A stretch of 64,000 nucleotides of DNA from Symbiodinium sp. CCMP2592 (GCA_905221615.1 CAJNDT010004691.1:358501-422500); one strand, 5' to 3'. Shown: positions 29,626 through 39,468, numbered from the stretch's first letter. Notes: generated by a model not told the origin, from the sequence alone. Numbers and translations: made by a program.

Positions 29626-29676
29626 TATATATATATATATATATATATATCATGTGTGTGTGTGTGTGTGTGTGGG
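29626..29676. repeat. (TA)n(TG)n microsatellite
   Basis: About 14 TA then about 10 TG units. Confidence 0.9.
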
Positions 29677-30114
29677 CGTGTGCGTGTTTCTTTTTTATCA
29701 AACACCTCGTCGTACAGAACCTATAGGACTACTTTCTACTTTACGGTCTGGGAATTTGGCAGGTAGGGTCTCCGGCGCGGTTTAGGGATGACAGGTTTAG
29801 GGCTGATAAGTAAGGTCAGTGCAGAAGCACCACATGTAGTGCGTTTAGCTGTGCTTGCTAAGTCCACTGATCCTCCAAGAACTCGTTTCCCATTTGGGTC
29901 CTCGGCGTCTGCATGTTCATGGAAAACACATTTTTATCCCGTTTGGGCTGGGGTTTTCCATTTTGGGCTCAGGATTTGCGGCTTTTGGGGCGTCGGGTGT
30001 TGGCGTTTGGGGATGGAGGGTAGCTCAACTCTCTTCCTGACACCCTCAACTCCTAAACCGTTTCCGTTTAAGATCATCTAGGGTTGAGGGTTTAGGGTTT
30101 AGGGATGCAACCCG

Positions 30115-30246
30115 ATGATAAGCCCTGCAGCTTTGATTTTAGATAGCAGAAAGGACAATTTGAACCTTCTTGGCCTTGGATATTTGGTCGATCCTGTAAA
30201 GTTTGAACTTGTTAAGGGTCGTGTTATTGAAGAGGAGAAGTTTTGA
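30115..30246 (+). CDS. A/T-rich 43-codon open frame
   Basis: ATG-started frame MISPAALILDSRKDNLNLLG, then LGYLVDPVKFELVKGRVIEE and EKF with TGA. Third positions are A/T rich, unlike other exons here, so it may have a different origin. A gatagcag acceptor inside could make it a terminal exon. Confidence 0.4.
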   Translation: MISPAALILDSRKDNLNLLGLGYLVDPVKFELVKGRVIEEEKF

Positions 30247-30328
30247 GTATAGTACAGCCCTCCAGGAACCTAGACCCTATAAGGATTCTGCAGATTCCTT
30301 TAAGGGGGCTACTATAAGAGGTATTATG

Positions 30329-30351
30329 AGACGCCAAGATAGCTGGCGTCT
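30329..30351. other. short perfect hairpin
   Basis: agacgcca and tggcgtct separated by 7 nt and followed by ttt. Function unknown. Confidence 0.4.
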
Positions 30352-30480
30352 TTCGTGACCAGGCATCCTTCAAGGGTTCCTGTACGGATTCCGGGGTTTT
30401 ATCACTTGTCAGACAAGACCCTACCCTGATAAGACCCGTCTAAAGCCCTTGTAAACCCTTCCTAAAGCCCTTACTCGTCC

Positions 30481-30611
30481 TTACCCAGACCCCCGGGAGG
30501 ATCCAAAAAGTAGATCCCTTAATGGGGGTTCCTACAAAGTACCCTTACCTTAGTAGTATAGGGCTCCAAATTACTGGGTGTACTTTCTAGATCCTCCCGG
30601 TGGTCTGGGTA
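30481..30611. mobile_element. M-M element, second copy
   Basis: ttacccagacccccgggagg / cctcccggtggtctgggta. Confidence 0.9.
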
Positions 30612-30701
30612 TGAAGCTATAGCAAAAAGCCCATCCCTAGGCCCAAACCCTAAACCCTAAATCCCTAAACCACTAAACTCCTAAACCCTAAACCCTAAAC
30701 C

Positions 30702-30804
30702 GAAGCTGCTGTCGAGTTGCTGAAGGAGCTACCGAGAAGAAGGCGGATTCAGCTACTGGGAGGCCCCGGATGCAAGAGCTTCACCCCCAGGGGGTTGGCA
30801 TAGT
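30702..30804 (+). CDS. exon with GTAAGT donor
   Basis: The frame compatible with the donor at 30805 reads EGATEKKADSATGRPRMQEL then HPQGVGIV. The other frame (EAAVELLKELPRRRRIQLLG) is open to a stop just before the donor. Coding is likely; the frame is uncertain. Confidence 0.5.
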
Positions 30805-30819
30805 GTAAGTCGTTGCGCT

Positions 30820-31336
30820 AAACCCTAAACCCCTAAAACCCTAAACCCTGAAACCCTAAACCCTTGAATCGTAAACCCTAAACCCTAAACCCCTAAAGCC
30901 CTAAACCCTAAAACCCTAAACCCTTAAATCGTAAACCCTAAACCCTAAACCCCTAAAGCCCTAAACCCTAAAACCCTAAACCCCTAAATCGTAAACCCTA
31001 AACCCTAAACCCCTAAAGCCCTAAACCCTAAAACCCTAAACCCCTAAATCGTAAACCCTAAACCCCTGAATCGTAAACCCTAAACCCTAAACCCCTAAAA
31101 CCCTAAACCCTAAAACCCTAAACCCCTAAATCGTAAACCCTAAACCCTAAACCCCTAAAACCCTAAACCCTAAAACCCTAAACCCCTAAATCGTAAACCC
31201 TAAACCCTAAACTCCTAAAACCCTAAACCCTAAGACCCTAAACCCCTAAATCGTAAACCCTAAACCCTAAACTCCTAAAACCCTAAACCCTAAGACCCTA
31301 AACCCCAAAATCGTAAACCCTAAACCCTAAACCCTT
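30820..31336. repeat. 60-bp higher-order repeat of CCCTAAA units
   Basis: Eight to nine copies of a 60-bp block in which ccctaaa-type units alternate with a marker aaatcgtaaacc. The marker recurs exactly every 60 bp from about 30928 to 31310, with one shortened copy. Confidence 0.95.
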
Positions 31337-31472
31337 AACGGTCCAGGGCTTACGGCTGAGGGGAACTGAGGTTCAGGATGTGGAGGGCTTAGGGCTGAAA
31401 GGCTTGTGGGTTTGGTTGGGTTCACGGTCTGGTGTTTAGGTTTTTCTAATATACCTGTTCTTTTTTCTGGAG

Positions 31473-31504
31473 TAGTAGTAGTAGTAGTAGTAGTAGCAGT
31501 AGTG

Positions 31505-31538
<34 letters not shown>

Positions 31539-31543
31539 TGGTC

Positions 31544-31607
<64 letters not shown>

Positions 31608-31650
31608 CAGTAGTGGTAGTAGTAGTAGTCGTCGTCGTCGTCCTTATGAA
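31473..31650. repeat. (TAG/GTA)n microsatellite
   Basis: About 55 triplets with occasional gca and gtc steps. It gives poly-Val, poly-Thr or poly-Tyr in frames that are not genes. Confidence 0.95.
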
Positions 31651-31670
31651 ACGTCCGCTTATACCTTCTG

Positions 31671-31793
31671 CAAGAGTGCAGTGAAATATCCGATTGTGGC
31701 AGTGGCAAACCCCGGAAACCCGGAATCCTGAGCCTGACACCGCTTTCCGGTCGAGGCCTCCTGGCAGAAGAGAAAGAGGCGGGTGAAGAAGAG
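31671..31793 (+). CDS. exon candidate, unknown protein
   Basis: Frame CSEISDCGSGKPRKPGILSL, then TPLSGRGLLAEEKEAGEEE. The motif AEEKEAG recurs in the exon at 32382. Unknown family. Confidence 0.5.
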
Positions 31794-31873
31794 ATCCATT
31801 ATCGTTTACGGGGTGTCATTGGGGGTTTAGGGTGTAGAGTTCAGGGATTAGTCCGGTTTAGGGTTTTAGGGTT

Positions 31874-31970
31874 TACCTTAAGCCGGAATAACCTACCCTT
31901 TTAAGGACTAATATAAGGCAATCATAATAAGGAACCCTAAAACGGTAGGTTCTTCCGGCTTAAGGTAGGG
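31874..31970. mobile_element. M-J element
   Basis: taccttaagccggaataacc / ggttcttccggcttaaggta; long perfect inner arms. Confidence 0.9.
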
Positions 31971-32248
31971 GTGTAATTGGGCGTGTAGAGTTTACGGGGC
32001 GTAATTGGGGGTCTAGGGTTTTTAGGGGTAATTAAGGGTTTAGGGAGTAAGGTTCAGAGTTTAGGGTGTAGAAGAGATCCAACATCGCTTAGGGCTGTAA
32101 TTGGGGGTGTAGGGTTTAGGGAGTAAGTTCAGAGTGTCGGGGTCTAGGGTTTATGGAGGTTAGGATGTACGGAGTAAGGTTCAGAGTTCAGGGTTTACCT
32201 AATAGCAGAGTAGGTAACTTTTAACCCTTTTGCCTTAAGTCCCAAAAG

Positions 32249-32272
32249 GTGACCTTCGACGATATTGGCCAA
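32249..32272 (+). CDS. 24-nt microexon candidate
   Basis: ccaaaag acceptor, VTFDDIGQ, gtaagg donor. Short, so tentative. Confidence 0.35.
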
Positions 32273-32381
32273 GTAAGGTTTCAATTTGTAGGGTTCAGCG
32301 GTAACGGGTTTGGGGTTTACGGGGTTCCTGATTGCGGCTTTAGGTTTGGGGCCTTCGGCGTTTAGCGTTTAGGGCTTTTCA

Positions 32382-32430
32382 GTGCGAAGGGCAGAAGAAA
32401 AGGAGGCAGGTGATAGTCGAAGAGATGCAG
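32382..32430 (+). CDS. 49-nt exon with GC donor
   Basis: Acceptor ggcttttcag and donor cag|gcatgg. Frame RRAEEKEAGDSRRDA, similar to the end of 31671-31793. Confidence 0.45.
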
Positions 32431-32897
32431 GCATGGGGGTTGAAGGCTGAAGGTTTCAGAGTTGTCGGGCTTAAGGGGTGTTACGGTTTAAGGTTTAGGG
32501 TTTAGGGGCTAGAGTTTAGGGTTTAGGGTGTTAGTGTTTGGGATTTTCGGGCTTAGGGGGTTCAGGGGGCTTAGGGGCTTTAGGAGTTTGGGGGGGGGGG
32601 GGCTTAGGTTTTAGCGGCTATCTCGCTCTTGTGTTTTGATGTTTGATGTCGAGTCTGTGGACTTCTGACTGGCCTTAGCTTACTAGTTACCGAGGCGTGC
32701 TTATCCGTAGTTCTCGGACAGTAATCTTGCGCTGAATTGTGTGCAGTAGTATTTCATGCTAAACCCAAACCTTAAACCGTAGTGATCAGGGAACACGCAA
32801 TTCATGTTTGAAGGTTTTGCGTGTTTGGAGTGCTGCACTGAGTGGTGGAGTCACGCCACAGGGCTTCTGCTAGTGACTGCTTGTGCTGTGCAGTATT

Positions 32898-32989
32898 TGG
32901 GTGGTTGTCAAAATTATGGAAACCCTAAATATTTGGTGCCGTACTATATTAGGGACCCGAAAAGGGGCCATAGTTTTGACAACCACCCA
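32898..32989. mobile_element. TIR element inserted beside an M-E remnant
   Basis: Perfect arms gggtggttgtcaaaa / ttttgacaaccaccc. Followed at 33000-33036 by aaggcttacgtatctacgat, the right half of an M-E element, so it may have landed in an M-E copy. Confidence 0.8.
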
Positions 32990-33395
32990 TAAAGGGACCC
33001 CTTTAAGGCTTACGTATCTACGATAAAGGTAGGGGACACAAGCTTCAGCTGCCATACCTTTACGCGAAAGGTTCAAAGGACCGACGAATTCGGGGCTTCG
33101 GGTTTGGGGTAGGGTCGCAAGGACCTAGGGGTACCGGTACTTCGGTTTTAAAACGGTCGTGTTGTGGATAAGCTGCTTTGCACTTTTGGAGACTAAAGGC
33201 ATGATTCGTAGGAACTTGGACGTTACTATCAAGTTAAAGCTAACCCTTAAACAACCCATCACCCACCCACGATTGACAAACAACGCAAACCCTACAAGTA
33301 ACCCCATAAAACAGTCAGACACTCATCAATAACACAAAGCCGTCTAACATCCTCTATTGACTTCGTGAAATGGTTCAGGGTTTGTGTCCTTTCAG

Positions 33396-33755
33396 GGTGG
33401 TGTCGCAGGGACCTTCCTTTTCCCCTGTATCGTGGCCTTTTCAAGTCGTCAGGAGTGTGGTTTACACGGCTGCAACAAACGCATGGACCACGAGACAGAC
33501 GAGCACTACCCGCACTTCTGCAGGGCACTCCGGCGGTTGCGGCATCATTCCTGCTCATCCATGGTGTTCCGACCACTGTCGTTCTGGGCCCAGGTTCCCA
33601 CCCTGAGCGACGCTGACCTGAAGCAACCGACCCACGAGCTGGCCCAAAGCGCGGAGCAGCAGTTGACCTTCATGTACTCGAGCTACAAAACAAAGGGCGA
33701 AGTGGCGAGCAAGAGCATCGCGACGCTCAATGGGAATGCCGCGTCGCGAAACTGA
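33396..33755 (+). CDS. 119-codon terminal exon, unknown protein
   Basis: Acceptor gtcctttcag in phase 0, then open to TGA. The N-terminal part contains GTFLFPCIVAFSS, then CNKRMDHETDEHYPHFC (Cys/His rich), then WAQVPTLSDADLKQPTHEL and FMYSSYKTKGEVASKS. About 85 percent of third positions are G/C in the last 60 codons. This is the longest well-bounded exon in the window. Two shorter + frames and a reverse frame overlap it. No family recognised. Confidence 0.65.
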   Translation, partial: GGVAGTFLFPCIVAFSSRQECGLHGCNKRMDHETDEHYPHFCRALRRLRHHSCSSMVFRPLSFWAQVPTLSDADLKQPTHELAQSAEQQLTFMYSSYKTKGEVASKSIATLNGNAASRN

Positions 33756-33882
33756 TGCGACCTTTCAGGTTTTAAGGGTCGTTTCGACTGCACATGTAAG
33801 GGTTGCTTTAACGGTTCAGATCCAGGTCGTAAGGGCTGCAGGGTCCTTTGGTGAAGTAGGATGTGGATTAGGATAATTAGGG

Positions 33883-33977
33883 ATTACCTGGAAATCCCAA
33901 AACCTACTGGTTTAGGGGTTAGGCCCTATAATTAGAGGGTCATAACCTACTATTCTGTAGGGTTTGGGGATACATGT
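33883..33977. mobile_element. M-L element
   Basis: ttacctggaaatcccaaaac / gtttggggatacatgta. Confidence 0.9.
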
Positions 33978-33978
33978 A

Positions 33979-34047
33979 GTGCTTCCTGTTGAGGTTGCTG
34001 GTCTGATGCCCTTTACAGAACTTCACCGAGGTACAAAAAGAGTGTAG
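33979..34047 (+). CDS. terminal exon beside an M-L element
   Basis: Frame VLPVEVAGLMPFTELHRGTK then RV and TAG, starting at the base after the element. Confidence 0.5.
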   Translation: MLPVEVAGLMPFTELHRGTKRV

Positions 34048-34219
34048 GTTGTGGATCTGAAGCCGTGCTGTTTGCAAGCTTGGACCTTTATGTGGCTCTA
34101 ACCCGGTTCACCCTAAACCCTAAACCCCTACACCCTAAACCCTGAACCCCAGATTAGGATAGATCGCCTGTCAATGGAAACCTCATAGAATCCTTAAAGT
34201 ACTGCTGTCGGGAAGACAG

Positions 34220-34300
34220 GTTTTACCTCGCCACCGGCACGAAACCGAGATGGAGCCCATGCGCCATGCCGCAGCCCCAGATTCTCCCAGATTCAGGGAG
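34220..34300 (+). CDS. exon candidate, His/Arg rich
   Basis: Acceptor gggaagacag, phase 0, frame VLPRHRHETEMEPMRHAAAP then DSPRFREYRR. Stays open to 34363. Unknown family. Confidence 0.5.
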
Positions 34301-34597
34301 TATCGGAGGCTTTATATAAGGTTTTGGGATTGGGGGTGTAAGGCTCTATGGTTCATGGAATAAAAAGGGCTAACGGCAATTTGGGCTGAGGTCAAAAGTC
34401 TCTCCCATCACCAAACCCGACGTACCCAGCCCCGAGCCAAAACCTTGGACATGTCAGTGCTAAGCACACGATTTCGGCTCTAGGGTTCGGGATATGTTCA
34501 TGGGTTTAGGGTTTAGGATTACGGGTTAGGGTTTAGGGTTTAGGGTTTAGGGGTTTAGGCTTAGGGGTTTAGGGTTTAGGGTTTGGGATATGTTCAT

Positions 34598-34690
34598 ACT
34601 GTTGATGGACAAAATCCTGCATTACCCATGATAAGTAATTCCCATTGTTTAGAGTCCTTAGGGTCATGCAGGGTTTTGTCCATCAGCAGT
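34598..34690. mobile_element. M-A' element, second copy
   Basis: actgttgatggacaaaatcc / gggttttgtccatcagcagt. Confidence 0.9.
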
Positions 34691-35093
34691 ATCAGCTGAA
34701 TTTTTATTACTTCCAACGTTCACATCAATAGCCCGACAAGGACCAGACTAGCAACAACAACGACCCTAGCCGGATGAATATTTGTTGGTCGGAATAATAT
34801 GGCTGTGGCTGGAAGTGGTAATACTTTTTCCGTCCGTCTATAGTTGCTATACAATCATTGGCAAGGATGCCAAACCCTATTCTAATCACTAAACCGTACA
34901 AAGCGGGCTCCGCAGATACGCACCGGTAGAAAACCACCCGAACCCTAAGGAACCTTATCCTGCAAAGTTCTACAATGCCTTTTTCAACCCAGTTTAGGGT
35001 TCGTGGTTTCCTGTCTACTTGGAGATTGGGGAAGCCCTTTAACTACAATTAAACCCTACCCTTAAAGCCTTAACCGGAAACCTACAACCTCAG

Positions 35094-35173
35094 GTCACGG
35101 CCTGTCGCGCCCGATGCGAGTCCACAGTGCGCTGGGGCGGCCAAAGACCAAGGCGCCGAATGGAAAGCTTGTG
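35094..35173 (+). CDS. exon segment left of an M-D element
   Basis: Acceptor aacctcag. The frame with about 80 percent G/C third positions reads HGLSRPMRVHSALGRPKTKA then PNGKLV. It continues in frame after the element (RFHKGALMVRV, or FHKGALM if spliced GC-AG). Confidence 0.6.
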
Positions 35174-35349
35174 CCCAGAGACTCCAAAACCCCTCAAGTT
35201 AAGCAACATAACATATACCTAGGGTTCCTCTTAAGGGACCTATAGGGGATCTATAGGACCTAGGGTCTATAGGGGATTCTAATATGCCTTGATTGGGGAA
35301 TATACCGTAAGTCATATTAGGGTTAATGAAGGGCTTTTGGAGTTCTGGG
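35174..35349. mobile_element. M-D element with doubled left arm
   Basis: cccagagactccaaaacccc at the left and ggcttttggagttctggg at the right. The left arm is repeated in diverged form around a cassette ctagggttcctcttaagggac. Flanking bases make a possible GC...AG intron (gt|gccc and gggag|gtt). Confidence 0.85.
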
Positions 35350-35458
35350 AGGTTCCACAAGGGTGCGTTAATGGTTCGGGTTAGGACAGGGTTGAGGGTT
35401 TTTGGGTTGAGGGTTCATGATTTTGGGGTTCAGGGTTTAGTCAAGGTTGAGGGTTTAG

Positions 35459-35503
35459 GGCCCGTTTATCTGTCCTATTACGCTCGTCATCGTCTTCTAC
35501 AAG
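35459..35503 (+). CDS. exon candidate, hydrophobic
   Basis: After gtttag the frame GPFICPITLVIVFYK has G/C at most third positions and looks like part of a membrane helix. Confidence 0.4.
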
Positions 35504-35834
35504 GGTTCCATAAAGGCTTTGGGTTTGTGCTTTGTTCATGGTTGAGAGTTTGGGGTTTGTGGGTTAAGTTTAAGAGTTTAAAGTTTAAGCTTTGGGGACG
35601 TGGTGTTTGCAGTTTGCACTCTATTATATTATAGGGACTTGTGGCATACGATCGGGGCCTTAACAGTTGTTTGCAAGTTCATGGGTATATATATATATAC
35701 ATGTATATGTCCATATGCCCATTTCTCACCCGTCACCCCATATATCCTAAATCCAAGAGCCCCAAACCCACCTTACAACCTTCAGAGGACAGCAAGCATG
35801 ACACCCTAAACCCTAAACCCCTAAACCCTAAACC

Positions 35835-35935
35835 CTCCATCGTGAAGCGGCTGTGCTGCTTTCGAGAAAGCACACAGAAGACAAGCAAGGGGCCTCGCTC
35901 TACCAATCCACGCCCCCCCCTTGCTCCACCCTCAC
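35835..35935 (+). CDS. exon candidate
   Basis: Frame HREAAVLLSRKHTEDKQGAS then LYQSTPPPCSTLT, following ccctaaa units. A second frame (IVKRLCCFRESTQKTSKGP) is open. Confidence 0.4.
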
Positions 35936-36057
35936 TAAAAGCCCTAAACCCAAAAGCCGCAAACCCCTAAAACCCTAAACCCTAAACTCCCTAAACCCCC
36001 TAAACCCTATATAATCCTCCACAAAGTACAGAGGTGGCTCAGTGCAGCTTCCAAGCA

Positions 36058-36137
36058 CGACGGCGCCGAGGAGGACCAAGTGCCTGGGCTTCGGAGTACC
36101 ATATTTAATTCTTATTTGGGACCTGTTACTTATCTAA
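36058..36137 (+). CDS. terminal exon candidate
   Basis: Acceptor ctcagtgcag. Phase 0 gives LPSTTAPRRTKCLGFGVPYL then ILIWDLLLI and TAA (hydrophobic tail). Another frame gives ASKHDGAEEDQVPGLRST. Coding likely; frame uncertain. Confidence 0.4.
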
Positions 36138-36152
36138 AGGGAACCCATTATT

Positions 36153-36256
36153 ATCCTTAAGGGTCCATGTGCCCAAATAGTATATACCTTGGGCCCAATG
36201 TACCTATGTAGGGAGTACTTTAAGGCCGAAGTACATACTATATGGCTACATGGATT
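36153..36256. mobile_element. M-E element
   Basis: ttatccttaagggtccatgt / atggctacatggattatga with the usual interior. An M-S element follows directly. Confidence 0.8.
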
Positions 36257-36259
36257 ATG

Positions 36260-36370
36260 AACCCAACGGGTCCTATGTACCGATATAGTAGAATGTAGGG
36301 TTCCCTTTTTGGGAATTACTAATATGACTTAGGGAAGTATCCCCCATAACAGCACAAAGGACCCTTTAAA
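36260..36370. mobile_element. M-S element
   Basis: cccaacgggtcctatgtacc ... cacaaaggacccttt. The copy at 47427-47524 is nested in an M-E element. Confidence 0.8.
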
Positions 36371-36411
36371 AAAAAGTCTATACATTTTCCCCTGGTTACT
36401 TCAAAGCCCAG

Positions 36412-36468
36412 GTGCCGGCACACGCTCGAGAGACTCAAGGCCAGCCCCTGTGGGCTCTTGAGCTTTCA
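36412..36468 (+). CDS. exon, unknown protein
   Basis: Acceptor tcaaagcccag, phase 0, frame VPAHARETQGQPLWALELS up to TTTAGGG units. Confidence 0.55.
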
Positions 36469-36634
36469 GGGTTTTAGGGGTTTAGGGGTTAGGGTTTAGG
36501 GTTTAGGGGTTTAGGGTTTAGGGTAGAAGCGAGGAAGGTGCATGTGGGATATCATCGGTTCCTTGAGAGAAATGTGTTGCTTTTAGTTCTTGTGTGAGGG
36601 TTCAAGGATGGGGGTCATGTGTCGGTGTCCCCAG

Positions 36635-36819
36635 GAGGAGTTTCTGCAGGGTGTTGTCTTGAAGCTACATCCGGTGGAGTCGTGATAGTGGATGAAGTGC
36701 TGCAAGGATGTACAGCCTCGGCAACCGAACACGGCACCCGGCGCCAAGTGTGTGACCACAAGCATCTCAGCCCAGCCAGGGAACCCAATCCCCCTAGCTG
36801 TAAAGAGCTTTGTGTTTGA
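36635..36819 (+). CDS. terminal exon candidate, Cys/Gly rich
   Basis: Acceptor ggtgtccccag, frame containing GVSAGCCLEATSGGVVIVDE and LQGCTASATEHGTRRQVCDH, ending KELCV with TGA. Two reverse frames overlap. Confidence 0.4.
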
Positions 36820-37408
36820 ATTATAGAGGGTTTTAACCATAGATCATATATCCCAAGCCTCATGCCCTAAACATATCGTCTAACATCATCTAACTAAGAG
36901 GCTGGTTTTCTATATCATAGTCCTAGGACAAGGGAATTCTGGGTGCTCTAGAGAAGCCTACATCATGTAGGGCTTAGGATTTAGGTACGATGTCGGCCGA
37001 AGTATCCGGATATTTCAAAAATCCTTGAATGACGGAATATGCATTAAAATATAGCAGGATGCCTAACAAAAATCCAGGTGTAATCCCCCATACCCTATAC
37101 CAACTATTGAGGCCCCTGTCTTAAAGCCGACAGGACTTTAACCGCAAGGTGCAGAATCTACACCCCTCCTGAAATCTAAGGCCTTCTTAGCAAAACCCAC
37201 ATTGACTTCGGGGCTTAGGGCGAATGTTGGAACAAACATAGCATAACCTAAGCCTATACTTTCAAAAGCAGCCTTTAAACAACATACAAATACGAAGAAG
37301 CTGAAGCGTTAATCTTACAGTATTACACGCCCTGCTGCCTAACGTCTGAACCCATGCATAGTGGGGTGCAACCTCGAAGCCTCAAAGCAAACGCGTACGA
37401 GCTGATCA

Positions 37409-37435
37409 TATATATATATATATATATACATATGT
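37409..37435. repeat. (TA)n microsatellite
   Basis: About 11 units, then tacatatg. Confidence 0.9.
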
Positions 37436-37551
37436 ACATTTTTTAGAGAGATCGGTATATGTTTCTATAGATGAAGATTCGGCATGATAAGGTTGTACGT
37501 AGAGCCCAGGGTCCAGCGCTAAAGCCTAAATACCCTAAGCCGCCTGCACAG

Positions 37552-37636
37552 GTCCGTGGCCTTGCTTCCAGCTCTCCATTCCTGGCACTGCGCCAAGGAC
37601 GGACAAGCTGCTTTTGTCGGCTGGGTGTGTCGTGAA
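37552..37636 (+). CDS. exon candidate
   Basis: Acceptor gcctgcacag, frame SVALLPALHSWHCAKDGQAA then FVGWVCREP and TAA. A second frame is open. Confidence 0.4.
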
Positions 37637-37711
37637 CCCTAAACCCTAAGCCCTATACCCTAAACCCTCAACACCCTCAACCCCTATACCCAGCAATGTC
37701 CCCCGCCACCA

Positions 37712-37862
37712 GATCCCTCAATTAAGGAATGTGCCTTGAGCCATTTTCACGGTCCGAATATAATTTGCGCTGTATTCCTAACTCCCTTTTCGAACCGTTA
37801 TGGATCCCTGTTAGGAACCCTAAGGTCTATTCCTTAATTAAGGGGTGTTTGGAGTCTCTAAG
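37712..37862. mobile_element. M-D element, left end eroded
   Basis: ccctcaattaaggaatgtgc ... ccttaattaaggggtgtttg and gagtctct. Confidence 0.65.
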
Positions 37863-37878
37863 AAAGGCCCCCGCTCTC

Positions 37879-38096
37879 TGGGAGTTTCCAAAATTAGGGA
37901 TACCTTATTTTGGGTCCTTATAACAAGGATCCTACTACTGAGGGTACCATAGTAGGGTCCCCTATTTTCGGAATCTCCCAAAAACCCTACACCCTAAACC
38001 CTTTATGTAACCCTTAGAGAACCCTTTAAGGAACCTATGGAGCCCTAAGAGAACCCTTTAAAGGAACCCTAGGGTCCCCTCTTTTCGGAAACGCCC
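37879..38096. mobile_element. M-C element with doubled right arm
   Basis: tgggagtttccaaaattagg at the left. agggtcccctattttcggaa... at 37954-37979 is repeated at 38071-38096 around 91 bp of ccctaaac plus ccctttaaggaacc. An exon starts three bases later. Confidence 0.85.
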
Positions 38097-38098
38097 CC

Positions 38099-38170
38099 CT
38101 CTGGGCCAGGGAGATCTTCGCCGAGCACGAAAAGTCCAAGGCTTCCGTCGCGGTCCCAATTTACCCATAG
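38099..38170 (+). CDS. terminal exon after an M-C element
   Basis: Frame LWAREIFAEHEKSKASVAVP then IYP and TAG, with about 80 percent G/C third positions. Coding is likely. Confidence 0.6.
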   Translation, partial: LWAREIFAEHEKSKASVAVPIYP

Positions 38171-38470
38171 GCCCCATAGTAGTTCCTGTTTGGGATTATT
38201 TTATTCCTTCGTGGGATTTTTTATGGGAGTTCCTTGTTGGTATTATTTTATGGGAGTTCCTTTTTGGGATCTTTCATGGGGCTTCCTTTTTGGGATTATG
38301 TTATGGGAGTTCCTTTTTGGGATTTTTTTTTTATGGGAGTTCCTTTTTGGGTTTATTTTATGGGAGTTCCTTTTAGGGAATGTTTTATAGAAGCTCCTTT
38401 TTGGGATCACCTTGTAGGATTCTATCAGGGGTTTTGGGGTTTATGGTTTATATAAGGCCCCATAGTAGTT
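38170..38470. mobile_element. M-G element with internal minisatellite
   Basis: ggccccatagtagttcctgt at the left. From 38215 to 38395 there are six or seven copies of ttttatgggagttccttttt. The right end is lost in the next M-G copy. Confidence 0.75.
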
Positions 38471-38491
38471 CCTTTTTACTCATAGACCCCA

Positions 38492-38596
38492 TACGGCTGA
38501 TGATATAAATCCTGCATTACCTTAAGGACCCTAAACTATGCGAATTATGGTATATTCCTTAATATGGGTAGTGCAGGATTTATATCATCAACCGTA
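38492..38596. mobile_element. M-A element nested in M-G
   Basis: tacggctgatgatataaatc / gatttatatcatcaaccgta. M-G sequence (gaccccata / ggccccgtagtag) is on both sides. Confidence 0.9.
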
Positions 38597-38598
38597 GG

Positions 38599-38776
38599 CC
38601 CCGTAGTAGTTCTTTTTTGGGGTTATATACCTTATAGGATTCTCTACATGAAGCCCGAAAAGGAACTACTATGGGGCATATGGGTATTTTCCATTAAGGC
38701 CCCATAGTAGTTCCTTTTTGGGATGAATTACCCTATGGGATTCTAGAAATGAAGCCCAAAAATGCGCTACTATGGG

Positions 38777-38777
<1 letters not shown>
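38599..38777. mobile_element. two adjacent M-G elements
   Basis: 38599-38676 and 38697-38777, each with ccgtagtagttc or gccccatagtagttcc at the left and aactactatgggg or cgctactatgggg at the right. Confidence 0.85.

Positions 38778-38822
<45 letters not shown>
38778..38822. repeat. (TA)n microsatellite at an M-G edge
   Basis: About 22 units directly after ctactatggggtg. Confidence 0.9.
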
Positions 38823-38827
<5 letters not shown>

Positions 38828-38835
38828 TTTTCATT

Positions 38836-39165
38836 AAGGGCGAAATGAACCCTAGAAGGGTTTAAGGATCATGTTTTATACCATAAGGCCCTAATTAATA
38901 AGGACGACATGGACCCGAAAAGGATGCAGGGTTTAGGGTGTTGGGGGTTTAGTATCTATTGCTCATTAAAGATGAAATGAACCCTTAAAGGGTCTGAGGA
39001 TCACCTATGCCATGGGGATTTATATTCTCAAGGACGAAATGAACCCGAAAAGGATTTGGGGCTTAAGGTTTTAAGGGGTGACGTATTTAGGGTCTAGGGA
39101 ACCTCAAAGGACGAAATGAACCTTTTAAGAGTTTAAGGGTCGCAGATATTATAGGGATTTATAGT
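38836..39165. repeat. GGACGAAATGAACC direct repeats
   Basis: Four spaced copies of ggacgaaatgaaccc followed by gggtttaaggatc-like sequence and a catagggattta-like block. A fifth copy is at 2697-2790, so it is a dispersed repeat. Confidence 0.75.
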
Positions 39166-39468
39166 GTCAGGGTTCAGGGCCCCGACTTCTAAGTGTCGTT
39201 TGGTCCGCAAGGTTCTTTCTGTTGGGAATAGGGAGGGGCAGTTAGGGCCCGGGGCTTTGGTTTTAGGGTTTCTTTCTTTTGAGTTTATTTGGTTGGGTGG
39301 TTGGCGGTGGTGGTTTAGGGTTTAGAGTTGTGGGGGTTAGTGGGGTTTGTTTGTTTAGTGTGTGCTTTGAGGGGAGGGAGGATGGGAGGGGATGGGTGTA
39401 GTTCACGAGCTTCCTAGTTGTTTCTATGGGGTGAACCCTTCCAACCTCTGAAGCCCTCCCGTCGTCAG

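Noticed and set aside
30820-31336. CRISPR-like regular repeat
   Set aside because: There are no unique spacers; the 60-bp blocks are nearly identical throughout and made of telomere-like units in a eukaryotic setting.
31327-31740. Poly-Thr, poly-Tyr and poly-Val open frames
   Set aside because: Translations of a (TAG/GTA)n microsatellite.
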